Assembly: GCA_026645935.1 (NCBI GenBank)
Contig: JAPKMP010000016.1
Span: forward strand, 1-64,000
DNA: 64,000 nucleotides
Source of the DNA: Candidatus Villigracilaceae bacterium
GTDB lineage: Bacteria > Chloroflexota > Anaerolineae > Anaerolineales > Villigracilaceae
Direction of reading: 5' to 3'
The translations under genes and the position numbers were made by a program. The notes below the pieces were generated by a model that worked only from the letters and a program-made list of their open reading frames with translations, made no database searches and was not told where the DNA came from. This document shows positions 36,482 through 43,796 of this stretch, in pieces. The stretch's first letter is position 1, and every line of letters begins with the position of its first letter.

Positions 36482-37184
36482 GGACCGATTCCTTCATACC
36501 AATGATCTTTCCGTCGGATAACGTGATGATTCGCGAGCCGCGTCTGGCGATATCTTCGTCATGAGTGACCATGAAGACAGTATGCCTCTCCTGTACGAGG
36601 CGTTCAAATATATCCATGATCACCGCTGCGGTGGCTGAATCGAGACTGCCTGTGGGTTCATCTGCGACGAGAATGGCGGGATCGTTCGCCATGGCGCGCG
36701 CAATGGCAAGCCTTTGCTGCTGGCCGCCCGAAAGCGCGGTTGGAAGTTTTTTCGCATGATCGGCAATATCCACCTCTTCGAGCAGGGACATGGCGCGCCT
36801 GCGCTGCTCCCAGATCGGGTATCGTTTCGCAAAATCCATGGGCAGCATGACGTTTTGGAGAACGGTGAGGGTAGGAAGCAATTCGAAAGATTGAAAAACG
36901 ACGCCCATCGTCCTGCCTCGAACCTTCGCGGCTCGTTCGGGACCGTACTTGTGAATCGGTTCGCCATTCACCCGTATCTCGCCTGAAGTGGCGCGGTCCA
37001 GGCCGGTCATGATATTAACCAGCGTGGTCTTGCCGCTGCCGGATTTTCCCGTGACGATCAAGAATTCCCCGGGGCGAACTGCCAGATCGATGCGATCGAG
37101 CGCGGTAACGGAACCGGCAAGGCTTTCGTAGACCTTGACCGCCGAACGCAGTTCGATTAATGGGCTATCTGTTGACGAATTCAT
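36474..37184 (-). CDS. ABC transporter ATP-binding protein (LolD/MacB type)
   Basis: This encodes 236 residues from the ATG at 37184 ([14 protein letters not shown]); the frame is open 14 codons further up into the next gene. Walker A is GKSGSGKTT, the Q-loop [18 protein letters not shown], the signature [15 protein letters not shown], Walker [12 protein letters not shown], and the H-loop [11 protein letters not shown]. This is the ATPase class that works with FtsX-like permeases to export or extrude lipoproteins, peptides or drugs. It is coupled to the permease by an 8-bp overlap and to the upstream ATPase by a 20-bp overlap. Confidence 0.92.
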   Translation of the reverse strand: MNSSTDSPLIELRSAVKVYESLAGSVTALDRIDLAVRPGEFLIVTGKSGSGKTTLVNIMTGLDRATSGEIRVNGEPIHKYGPERAAKVRGRTMGVVFQSFELLPTLTVLQNVMLPMDFAKRYPIWEQRRRAMSLLEEVDIADHAKKLPTALSGGQQQRLAIARAMANDPAILVADEPTGSLDSATAAVIMDIFERLVQERHTVFMVTHDEDIARRGSRIITLSDGKIIGMKESVHA

Positions 37185-37899
37185 CCTGAATCCTTCCATC
37201 CACCAGGCGTATCGTTCGCCGGGCACGCCGGGCGAGATCGCTGTCGTGTGTGACCATCAAGATCGTCTTCCCCGACTCGACGAGGGTTTCGAACAAACGG
37301 AAGATCATCTCGGTGGATTTGGAATCAAGGTTGCCGGTGGGCTCGTCCGCTGTGAGCAGGACGGGGTCGTTTGCCAGCGCCCGGGCGATTGCCACACATT
37401 GTTGCCCGCCGCCGGATAACGCGCTCGGCAGATGATGGGCATGATCCGCCATGCCAACAAGTTCGAGCAGGCGCAAGGCCTGATCGGCACGATCAGCGCG
37501 GGGATATCGCGAACCGTAATCCATCGCCAGCAAAATATTTTCGACGGCGGTGAGGGTTGGGAGGAGCTGAAAGAACTGGAATATCACGCCAATGGAGCGC
37601 CCGCGCCAGAGCGCGATCTCCTCTTCACTGAATTGGTGAATGGGATGGTTATCCACAAAGACCTCGCCGGAGGTAGGTTTGTCGATCCCTGTAATGACGT
37701 TGATCAGTGTGGATTTTCCGCTGCCGGATTTCCCGATAATGGAAACGAACGCCCCCGGCTCGACCTTCAGATCGATCCCCTTCAAGGCTGTGAATGTGCC
37801 TGCCGAACTACGGTACGTTTTCACCACGTTGCGCAGGTCAACCAATTCCCTGTTGTCCTCGATACCTGAACCGATCGCCGATGGATTGAGACGAATCAT
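37165..37899 (-). CDS. ABC transporter ATP-binding protein with altered signature motif
   Basis: This encodes 244 residues from the ATG at 37899 (MIRLNPSAIG). It is closely related to the neighbouring ATPase. Walker A GKSGSGKST, Q-loop VIFQFFQLLPTLTAVENI, Walker B LTADEPTGNLD and H-loop MVTHDSDLARR are intact. The signature motif reads LSGGGQQCVAIARAL instead of [15 protein letters not shown]: Gln to Gly at the last position of LSGGQ, and Arg to Cys three residues on. It may form an asymmetric ATPase pair with the 36474-37184 protein. The start is set by a TATACT box ending 6 nt upstream; no ribosome binding site is present. Confidence 0.9.
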   Translation of the reverse strand: MIRLNPSAIGSGIEDNRELVDLRNVVKTYRSSAGTFTALKGIDLKVEPGAFVSIIGKSGSGKSTLINVITGIDKPTSGEVFVDNHPIHQFSEEEIALWRGRSIGVIFQFFQLLPTLTAVENILLAMDYGSRYPRADRADQALRLLELVGMADHAHHLPSALSGGGQQCVAIARALANDPVLLTADEPTGNLDSKSTEMIFRLFETLVESGKTILMVTHDSDLARRARRTIRLVDGRIQDEFVNR

Positions 37900-37913
37900 A
37901 CCCAGAGTATAAT
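37886..37913 (+). promoter_or_regulatory. Promoter of the thioesterase gene, leaderless
   Basis: TTGAGA (37886-37891), a 16-bp spacer and TATAAT (37908-37913), with the ATG 7 nt later at 37921. Confidence 0.65.
37906..37911 (-). promoter_or_regulatory. Minus-strand -10 box overlapping the plus-strand one
   Basis: TATACT on the minus strand shares four bases with the plus-strand TATAAT and ends 6 nt before the ATG of the ABC ATPase at 37899. No good -35 is seen for this direction. Confidence 0.5.
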
Positions 37914-37920
37914 CCGGCTC

Positions 37921-38397
37921 ATGCCAAAAATAAAACAAGCCAATTCACGGCATTGCTTCGTCTGCGGGCTGGAAAACCCGGTGGGATTGCATCTGCATTT
38001 CTATGAAACCGGACCCGGCGAGGTGGAAACCCAATACGTTGCGCCAAGCCATTTTCAAGGTTATCCCGGCGTCTTACACGGCGGGATCGTTGCCGCCATC
38101 ATCGATGAGGTCACCGGGCGGGCCTACATGGGGAGCAACCCGCAAAATCCGCGCTTCATGTTCACGGGAAAGCTCGAAGTGAAGTACCGCAAAAACGTTC
38201 CCGTGGAAAAGTTATTGAAGATCATTGGAAAGATCGGGAAAGACAAGGGCAGGGTCGCCGAAGCGTGGGCGGGAATCTACGATGCCGAAACAGAGGAATT
38301 GCTTGCAGAAGGCACTGGGATGCACATCAATGTGCCAAAAGACCAACTCGATATGAACAAGCTGGAAGAACTGGGCTGGAGAGTTTATCCCGAGTAA
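37921..38397 (+). CDS. PaaI-family hotdog thioesterase
   Basis: This encodes 158 residues. The hotdog core has HCFVCGLENPVGLHLHF at the start (the C-x-x-C-G-x-x-N-P-x-G opening typical of this subgroup), then YPGVLHGGIVAAIIDEVTGRA, with the conserved HGG and acidic residue of acyl-CoA thioesterases. KLEVKYRKNVPVEK and AEGTGMHINVP follow. It probably hydrolyses acyl- or aryl-CoA thioesters; the substrate is unknown. It is divergent from the ABC transporter, with only 21 bp between the start codons. Confidence 0.87.
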   Translation: MPKIKQANSRHCFVCGLENPVGLHLHFYETGPGEVETQYVAPSHFQGYPGVLHGGIVAAIIDEVTGRAYMGSNPQNPRFMFTGKLEVKYRKNVPVEKLLKIIGKIGKDKGRVAEAWAGIYDAETEELLAEGTGMHINVPKDQLDMNKLEELGWRVYPE

Positions 38398-38452
38398 ATA
38401 GCGCAAGTCACGCTTGAAGTGTGACCTGCGCTATTCTGCCTGTTACTTTTTT
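38397..38452 (+). terminator. Hairpin with downstream T run, probable terminator
   Basis: A 15-bp stem with one mismatch (38397-38411 with 38421-38435), 9-nt loop, and TTTTTT at 38447-38452. The T run is 11 nt after the stem, further than usual, so termination efficiency is uncertain. It lies between the thioesterase and sigma factor genes. Confidence 0.55.
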
Positions 38453-38498
38453 CGACCTCCTGCAACATAAAGATGTGCACACACATTACAGGAGGTAT

Positions 38499-39071
38499 AT
38501 GACCACCCTAATGAACATGGAAATCAAGGACCGCGATGAAGACGACCTGGCGCGCAAAGCGATCACGGATGTGGACGCTTTCGCGGAGCTGTATCGCCAG
38601 CACGTGACCAGGGTCTATCGTTATCACATGGCGCACATCGGCAACATCAAGGACGCCGAAGACCTGACCTCACAAACCTTTATGGCGGCAATGGAGGGAA
38701 TACGCTCGTTTCGGGGCGAAGGCTCGTTCGCGGCATGGATCATGGGAATCGCCTCAAAGAAGCGATCGATGTTCTTTCGCGGAAACAGGCGCGAGGTCCC
38801 GTTGGAGGCGGCGGAGCAATATCCAAGCCCAAACCTGCCGACGGACAAAGCCGCCATGGCGCGCATCCGGCTCGAAGCCATCGCCCAGGCGCTCCGCCAG
38901 ATCACGCATGAACGGGCTGAAGCCATAACACTGATCTATTTCGGAGGATTGAATTACACGGAAGCTTCGCGCGTGATGAACAAGAATGAAGCAGCCGTCA
39001 AAATGCTTGTCTCTCGCGGATTGCAGGACCTGCGCGAGAGAACCTCCCTCAGAATGGAGGTGGAAGAATGA
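38499..39071 (+). CDS. ECF-type RNA polymerase sigma factor
   Basis: This encodes 190 residues from the ATG at 38499, with AGGAGG (38490-38495) only 3 nt upstream; the ATG at 38511 (MNMEIKD) is an alternative. Region 2 is FAELYRQHVTRVYRYHM through DAEDLTSQTFMAAMEGIRSF and GSFAAWIMGIASKKRSMFFR. Region 4 is ALRQITHERAEAITLIYFGGLNYTEASRVMNKNEAAVKMLVSRG. It lacks extra domains, as ECF sigma factors do. It overlaps the next gene by 4 bp, and that membrane protein probably controls its activity. Confidence 0.88.
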   Translation: MTTLMNMEIKDRDEDDLARKAITDVDAFAELYRQHVTRVYRYHMAHIGNIKDAEDLTSQTFMAAMEGIRSFRGEGSFAAWIMGIASKKRSMFFRGNRREVPLEAAEQYPSPNLPTDKAAMARIRLEAIAQALRQITHERAEAITLIYFGGLNYTEASRVMNKNEAAVKMLVSRGLQDLRERTSLRMEVEE

Positions 39072-41971
39072 ACGAATTCGACAAGAATAACGAGATCGAA
39101 AAATACCTCGAGGAAAGCGCGGATCAGATACGACCAAACCTCGTCTTCAAAGCGGAGCTGGAGGAAAAACTCCGCGCGGCGCACAGACCGAAGAAAAATC
39201 TTCAGTCGTTTTTCAGGGGGATTCAAGCCCAGGGAATGGGAAGAACGACGGCAAACCTATTTTCGGCTCTGAGTGGAATCGCCGCCCTTGCCGCGGTGAT
39301 CGTGTTCATGGTGTGGATCTTCCAGGAACTGCGCCCTCATGAAAATTTCAGCAGCGGCGATGACTATATCTGCCCGGTCACACCCCCAAATGGAAGTCTG
39401 CCCCCCGGCGAGACGGTCGAGTCGCAATATTATCTCGGCAACGGCGAATTATGGACGACGCTCTGGCCCGATGGAAAGATCATCATGCAGTCACACAACG
39501 TGGAGCCAGACGGCTCGCTTGCGATGAAGTGGAGTTTCGTGCGCGGAGACGACGTTTCGGGCGCGTTGACCATCGAAGGGCGGCGGCTCGACGCCGAAGC
39601 CGAACCTTTACGCGCCTTCATCACGGACGGCTACGGCGACACCGGGCTGCAAATCCTTGCCTTGATCTTCCCCACCACAGGCTGTTGGGAAGTGACCGGT
39701 CGTGTCGGCGAAGCTTCGCTGACCTTTGTGACCGAGGTGGTCTTTCAAACCGATGCGACCCCGGTTGCAGAAGCGACACCGGGCGTGATCATCGACCCGA
39801 ATGCCACACCCAGCAACACCTCAGAAGGCGGTTACGACTTCCGCGGCGGGAAGTTGTTCCTCGCACAGCCACTTCCCGAGTTACCTGATAGCGCGAATGT
39901 ATACGCCTACATCGCAGACTCGCCAGCCACCACCGAACAGGCGCGGGCACTGGCAGACCGGTTCGGGCTGCAAGGCGATCTTTATACAAACCCCTTCCCC
40001 CAGTTCCCGGATAGGACCGGGTATGTCATCTCGGATGGCAAGCGCCTGCTGACGATCTATACCGTGAATTATTTTACCTACTCCGCAGACATTCAAACCA
40101 CGAGCCGCGGCTTTTATGGCGCGTCCAATGCAAACGCTGAATCCATCATCAGAGACTTCCTGACAAAACACGGCTTCGACTTTGCCTATCGAGTCACTGA
40201 GGACTCAAACGGAATGTACTCCGTTCATCAACTTTCGCCGGATGGCATGCCGATGATGTTCGACACATTCACCATGTGGGTCTCACGCATCACGCTCGGC
40301 AAGGACGGCGAAGTCGCCTATGCGGAATTCAACCTGATGAACTACGACCCGACCCCGATCGGAAGCTACGGCATCATCAGCGCCCAGGACGCCCTCGACG
40401 CGGTGCTTTCGGGAGACACACAGGCAGGCACATTGGAGACGGGCTACGGACCGAGCACCGAGCCGCCGCTGGTTTGGCACAGGGAATATCCCGATAACGA
40501 GAACGTCACCATTTCAGCCAGCCTGACAAAATATGACTCCACCCAGAATAACGGACGCCCCCTGCTGTTCCTGGATGGCATCCAAGCCATTGGCGAGACA
40601 GCCGCGTTGGAATCCCTGAACAATTACATGTTTGTCGTGGTCACGGGCCGGTTCGTGTTCGAAAATGGTGTCCACAAATTCAGCGTGGAAGTATTGAAGA
40701 CCGGCATACCGCAATCGAATATCGCAGGTTCCCTTCGCAATGAGGGCGGTGAGATCATCATCCGGAGCGATGGCGGTGACGAATACATCGTTCTCGACCC
40801 GCCCGCAGACCTGCCGCTGAACACAGACACTGAAAAATCCTACCTCAACATCAGCGGTATCCTCACGGATGGAAAATTGGATTGGTCGTCGATCCAATTC
40901 TTTGCCGACATCAACAGCATGGGCGGAGGCGGAGGCGGGGGCGGTTACGGCTTCTATCCGCTCAACTTAAGCGGAACCCCGATCCCCTTCCCCACGCTTG
41001 CCGCAACTGAAGAGAGGTACACTCCCGATGAGCTGGCCGCCTTTTTGCAATACACGGTCAAAGAAGGCGATACATTGGAAAGCATTGCCACCGAGTTCAA
41101 CATCCCCGTCGACGACATCATGAGCGCCAACTACTTGACCGAGCCTGAAATCGGCGCGGGATGGTTGCTTGTGCTGCCGGGCGTTCCAGCTCCCACTAGG
41201 TTCGAGGGCGTGGAAGGCGTGGTCGAACATACAGTTTTTGTAAAACCGGACGGACGCGAACGAACAGAGTACACCTTCATACTCAAAGAAAACGGGCAGT
41301 ATTATCATCTCGAAGGCGAAAACCTTGAAGGTTTGTTGGAAGCTGAAAACCTGCCCATCGCGGTATGGGGAAGCATCCGCTACGATACCGCCGGATTCCC
41401 GCGCTTAAGCCTCGAAAAGTTCGAGGAGCTTTACCCCGGTTTAGAGTTCCAAGCCCTGAGAGGCAGCCAGGAGTTGAAAGACCATAACGGCACCCAGCTC
41501 GTCCTCTTCAATCACGAAGGCGAGACTTATGTTCAACTCGTTCCGAGCGGCGCTTCAGCGGACTCGAATTATTATCCGGACGGCGAAATCCTCATCCAGG
41601 CATTGATCGTGCCAGGTGAAACCTTTGCAGGATACCCCGCTGTGCGCGTTTTCTATTCCTCTCCTGCGATTGACCCAAGCTCGGGACAGCCACTCGAACT
41701 GCCTTCGATGGCTGACATGGACCGCCCCCTGCCGGACCCGTTCGGGAATAACGATAGTTACGTCCCGCCCGATCTCGTTATCGAGACTGTGGAGTTGGTG
41801 TATTACACCATGGATCCGTTGATGCAATACGATTCGCCGGGACCATCGAGCAGCCCGCAATACGTTCAACCCGCGTGGCACCTGCACGGTCGTTACACCA
41901 ACGGCGGCGAGGCAGACATCCTTGTGCAGGCGTTGAAGCGGGAATTCCTCTCGCCCTTTGCATCGCCATAA
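39068..41971 (+). CDS. Membrane protein with LysM domain, probable anti-sigma partner
   Basis: This encodes 967 residues. A cytoplasmic N-terminus of about 60 residues starts MNEFDKNNEIEKYLEE, a single membrane helix follows (about 66-84, AALAAVIVFMVWIF), and the rest is extracytoplasmic. A LysM domain at about 660-705 (YTVKEGDTLESIATEFNIPVDDIMSAN) binds peptidoglycan-type sugars. A Gly-rich run (GGGGGGGGYGF) and further unassigned domains flank it. The short cytoplasmic segment, single helix and ATGA overlap with the ECF sigma gene fit an anti-sigma factor or surface sensor, but no classical zinc anti-sigma motif is visible, so that role is inferred. It is far larger than usual anti-sigma factors. 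Confidence 0.7.
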   Translation: MNEFDKNNEIEKYLEESADQIRPNLVFKAELEEKLRAAHRPKKNLQSFFRGIQAQGMGRTTANLFSALSGIAALAAVIVFMVWIFQELRPHENFSSGDDYICPVTPPNGSLPPGETVESQYYLGNGELWTTLWPDGKIIMQSHNVEPDGSLAMKWSFVRGDDVSGALTIEGRRLDAEAEPLRAFITDGYGDTGLQILALIFPTTGCWEVTGRVGEASLTFVTEVVFQTDATPVAEATPGVIIDPNATPSNTSEGGYDFRGGKLFLAQPLPELPDSANVYAYIADSPATTEQARALADRFGLQGDLYTNPFPQFPDRTGYVISDGKRLLTIYTVNYFTYSADIQTTSRGFYGASNANAESIIRDFLTKHGFDFAYRVTEDSNGMYSVHQLSPDGMPMMFDTFTMWVSRITLGKDGEVAYAEFNLMNYDPTPIGSYGIISAQDALDAVLSGDTQAGTLETGYGPSTEPPLVWHREYPDNENVTISASLTKYDSTQNNGRPLLFLDGIQAIGETAALESLNNYMFVVVTGRFVFENGVHKFSVEVLKTGIPQSNIAGSLRNEGGEIIIRSDGGDEYIVLDPPADLPLNTDTEKSYLNISGILTDGKLDWSSIQFFADINSMGGGGGGGGYGFYPLNLSGTPIPFPTLAATEERYTPDELAAFLQYTVKEGDTLESIATEFNIPVDDIMSANYLTEPEIGAGWLLVLPGVPAPTRFEGVEGVVEHTVFVKPDGRERTEYTFILKENGQYYHLEGENLEGLLEAENLPIAVWGSIRYDTAGFPRLSLEKFEELYPGLEFQALRGSQELKDHNGTQLVLFNHEGETYVQLVPSGASADSNYYPDGEILIQALIVPGETFAGYPAVRVFYSSPAIDPSSGQPLELPSMADMDRPLPDPFGNNDSYVPPDLVIETVELVYYTMDPLMQYDSPGPSSSPQYVQPAWHLHGRYTNGGEADILVQALKREFLSPFASP

Positions 41972-41991
41972 CGATCCGGACGTTAAGATAC

Positions 41992-42026
41992 TTACCGCCA
42001 TCTTTCCGATGGCGGTAAAATTTTTA
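41992..42026 (+). terminator. Terminator after the LysM protein gene
   Basis: An 11-bp perfect stem (41992-42002 with 42008-42018) with loop TTTCC, followed by AATTTTT. Its 3' arm overlaps the -10 box of the next gene. Confidence 0.8.
42016..42021 (+). promoter_or_regulatory. -10 box of the TRIC-like gene, leaderless spacing
   Basis: TAAAAT ends 6 nt before the ATG at 42028 and overlaps the terminator stem of the preceding gene. No ribosome binding site. Confidence 0.4.
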
Positions 42027-42027
42027 A

Positions 42028-42630
42028 ATGGACCAGATCCTTTTCATCCTGACCTATATTGCCGTCACAGCCTCATCCGTATCAGGCGCGCTTGAAGCCC
42101 GCAAACACCAGATGGACATTGTCGGCGCGACGACCATCGCTTATGTAAACGCCTTCGGCGGTGGAACCCTGCGCGATATGATGCTCGGCCGCACCCCGGT
42201 CTTCTGGATCAACGACCCCTGGCTGACGGTCACCACCTTTGTCTTTGCGATCATTACGTTCTACCGTCTCGATACCTTCTCGACACGACTGCTCATTACG
42301 GCAGACGCCATCGGTCTCAGTATTTTCAGCATCCTCGGCGCGACCTACGCCCTGCAATTGAATATCTCCCCCATCGTGGCGATCCTAATGGGCGTGGTCA
42401 CGGGCATCTTCGGCGGGGTACTGCGCGATGTTCTCAGCAACCGCATCCCCAACGTGTTTCGCCAAAGCACCGAACTTTATGCAACCTGTTCGTTCATCGG
42501 GACCAGCCTTTTCATCGTTCTTGACGCATTTGAGATAAATGCCTTATTTGCATCGCTCACCGGCGCGGCAATGGTATTCATCCTGCGGCTCTTCGCCGTC
42601 GGTTTCAAGGTGACTCTCCCGCCTCCATAA
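42028..42630 (+). CDS. UPF0126 / TRIC-type cation channel family protein
   Basis: This encodes 200 residues with seven predicted helices in two repeated halves. Each half carries the family motif: GATTIAYVNAFGGGTLRDMML (residues 33-53) and GVVTGIFGGVLRDVLSNRIP (about 121-140). Prokaryotic members form trimeric channels, K+-selective in characterised TRIC homologues; some relatives have been linked to glycine transport. The start is the ATG at 42028. The gene stands alone between two terminator/promoter signals. Confidence 0.9.
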   Translation: MDQILFILTYIAVTASSVSGALEARKHQMDIVGATTIAYVNAFGGGTLRDMMLGRTPVFWINDPWLTVTTFVFAIITFYRLDTFSTRLLITADAIGLSIFSILGATYALQLNISPIVAILMGVVTGIFGGVLRDVLSNRIPNVFRQSTELYATCSFIGTSLFIVLDAFEINALFASLTGAAMVFILRLFAVGFKVTLPPP

Positions 42631-42656
42631 GGAACGCATTTTATGACCGCGCTGGG

Positions 42657-42662
42657 TATAAT
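42657..42662 (+). promoter_or_regulatory. -10 box of the FAD-subunit gene
   Basis: TATAAT 22 nt before the ATG at 42685, with GGAG (42671-42674) between them, giving a short normal leader. Confidence 0.45.
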
Positions 42663-42684
42663 CAAAGCCTGGAGACACAATACC

Positions 42685-43443
42685 ATGATCACCACCTATC
42701 ACAGACCCCAGACACTCGATGAAGCCCTCGCGCTTCTGAATCAACCGAACACCATGCCCCTCGGCGGCGGGACGCTTCTCTCCCGTTCCGCAGTGGATTC
42801 TGTTTCCGTCGTCGACCTCCAACACCTTGGGCTGGATTCGCTCCGCGCCAACGGCAGTGAATTCGTCATCGGCGCTACATGCACGCTTCAATCTCTGTAC
42901 GAAGACAGCAACTGTCCCAACCCGCTGAAAAACGCGCTCAAACTCGAAGCGCCGCTCAACATCCGGAATGCCGCCACCGTTGCAGGAGCCATCGTTGCAA
43001 GCGACGGCCGCTCCCCGTTCGTTACCATGCTCCTCGCGATGGATGCAAAAGTGGACTATAGTCCATTGACCGCGGGCAATCCAAAATCCACCGTCCTCGG
43101 TCTGGGCGAATATCTCCTCACCCGCCCGCGTGGACTTGTCACATCCATCACCATCCCACTCAACACCAAGAATGCCTTCCAATTCGTATCGAAAACCCCC
43201 GCCGATAAGCCTGTCGTCTGCGCAGCGTTGGCGCAATGGAACTCGGGCCGCACGCGGCTGACCCTGGGCGGATATGGCAAAACTCCCCTGCTTGCCATGG
43301 ACGGCACCGAAGCGAACGGTCTCGAAGAAGCGGCGATGAATGCCTACCACGAAGCGAACGATGAATGGGCATCCGCCGAGTACCGCATGGACTCCGCCGC
43401 GGTGCTGGCAAAGCGTTGTTTGGAATCCATTTCTCGCGCGTAG
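42685..43443 (+). CDS. FAD-binding subunit of a molybdenum hydroxylase (YgfM/CoxM-like)
   Basis: This encodes 252 residues from the ATG at 42685 (MITTYHRPQ), with GGAG 10 nt upstream; the frame is open 14 codons further. FAD_binding_5 marks are TMPLGGGTLLS (31-41), FVIGATCTLQSL, LNIRNAATVAGAIVASDGRSPFVTMLLAMDA and a CO_deh_flav_C end. This subunit takes electrons from the 2Fe-2S clusters of xanthine dehydrogenase-type enzymes and passes them to NAD+ or a carrier. In E. coli the matching ygfM is next to xdhD; here the only hydroxylase subunit in view is 13 kb downstream at 56175, its likely partner. Confidence 0.85.
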   Translation: MITTYHRPQTLDEALALLNQPNTMPLGGGTLLSRSAVDSVSVVDLQHLGLDSLRANGSEFVIGATCTLQSLYEDSNCPNPLKNALKLEAPLNIRNAATVAGAIVASDGRSPFVTMLLAMDAKVDYSPLTAGNPKSTVLGLGEYLLTRPRGLVTSITIPLNTKNAFQFVSKTPADKPVVCAALAQWNSGRTRLTLGGYGKTPLLAMDGTEANGLEEAAMNAYHEANDEWASAEYRMDSAAVLAKRCLESISRA

Positions 43444-43463
43444 GGCGCGGTCTCTACCGCGCC
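43444..43463. repeat. Palindrome with CTCT loop
   Basis: Perfect 8-bp stem GGCGCGGT/ACCGCGCC around a 4-nt CTCT loop, immediately after the FAD-subunit stop codon. May double as a terminator hairpin, but no T run follows. Confidence 0.55.
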
Positions 43464-43489
43464 TGCGGCAAATGGTATAACGGAATTTC

Positions 43490-43505
43490 GGCGTTAGAGA
43501 ACGCC
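43490..43505. repeat. Palindrome with AGAG loop, inverted relative of 43444-43463
   Basis: Perfect 6-bp stem GGCGTT/AACGCC around AGAG, the complement of CTCT. On the minus strand it reads GTAGG-palindrome-like, the same design as its neighbour, in opposite orientation. Confidence 0.5.
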
Positions 43506-43511
43506 TACTAT
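43506..43511 (+). promoter_or_regulatory. -10 box of the 92-residue protein gene, leaderless spacing
   Basis: TACTAT ends 6 nt before the ATG at 43518; no ribosome binding site. Confidence 0.35.
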
Positions 43512-43517
43512 ACAACC

Positions 43518-43796
43518 ATGACCCCCACAAACAAGATCAAAGCCTTCGAAGAGATCGCGCGACTCTTCGCCATCTCGAACGAAAGCGCGAAGTATTTCCT
43601 CAACCACGTGCAGAAAAGTTTCAAGATCGAACGTCCGCCCCATAAACTGATCCTCGAGTTCGTGCAGGGACAGCATTACGGCCTCAAGCCCACGCCCTAC
43701 GACGTCGCCTCGGCGATGAAGGAGAGCGGCGTATGGAATTTCGACCTCGGCTCGCCTCCGCCCGTGGTGGAGGATGAGGAGGATATCTACCGATGA
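43518..43796 (+). CDS. Small conserved-looking protein of 92 residues, unknown
   Basis: The product starts MTPTNKIKAFEEIARLFAIS. The first 50 residues are amphipathic helix, then KLILEFVQGQHYGLKPTPYDVASAMKESGVW, and a short acidic tail (VVEDEEDIYR). There is no membrane segment or Cys motif. The frame is open upstream to 43365, but that part is shadow of the FAD subunit. It overlaps the MDR dehydrogenase gene by 4 bp (ATGA), so the two are translationally coupled. Function unknown. Confidence 0.7.
   Translation: MTPTNKIKAFEEIARLFAISNESAKYFLNHVQKSFKIERPPHKLILEFVQGQHYGLKPTPYDVASAMKESGVWNFDLGSPPPVVEDEEDIYR

Noticed and set aside
42544-43530. Antisense frame (328 codons) opposite the molybdenum FAD subunit
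   Set aside because: Shadow of the FAD-subunit gene, which has clear family motifs.
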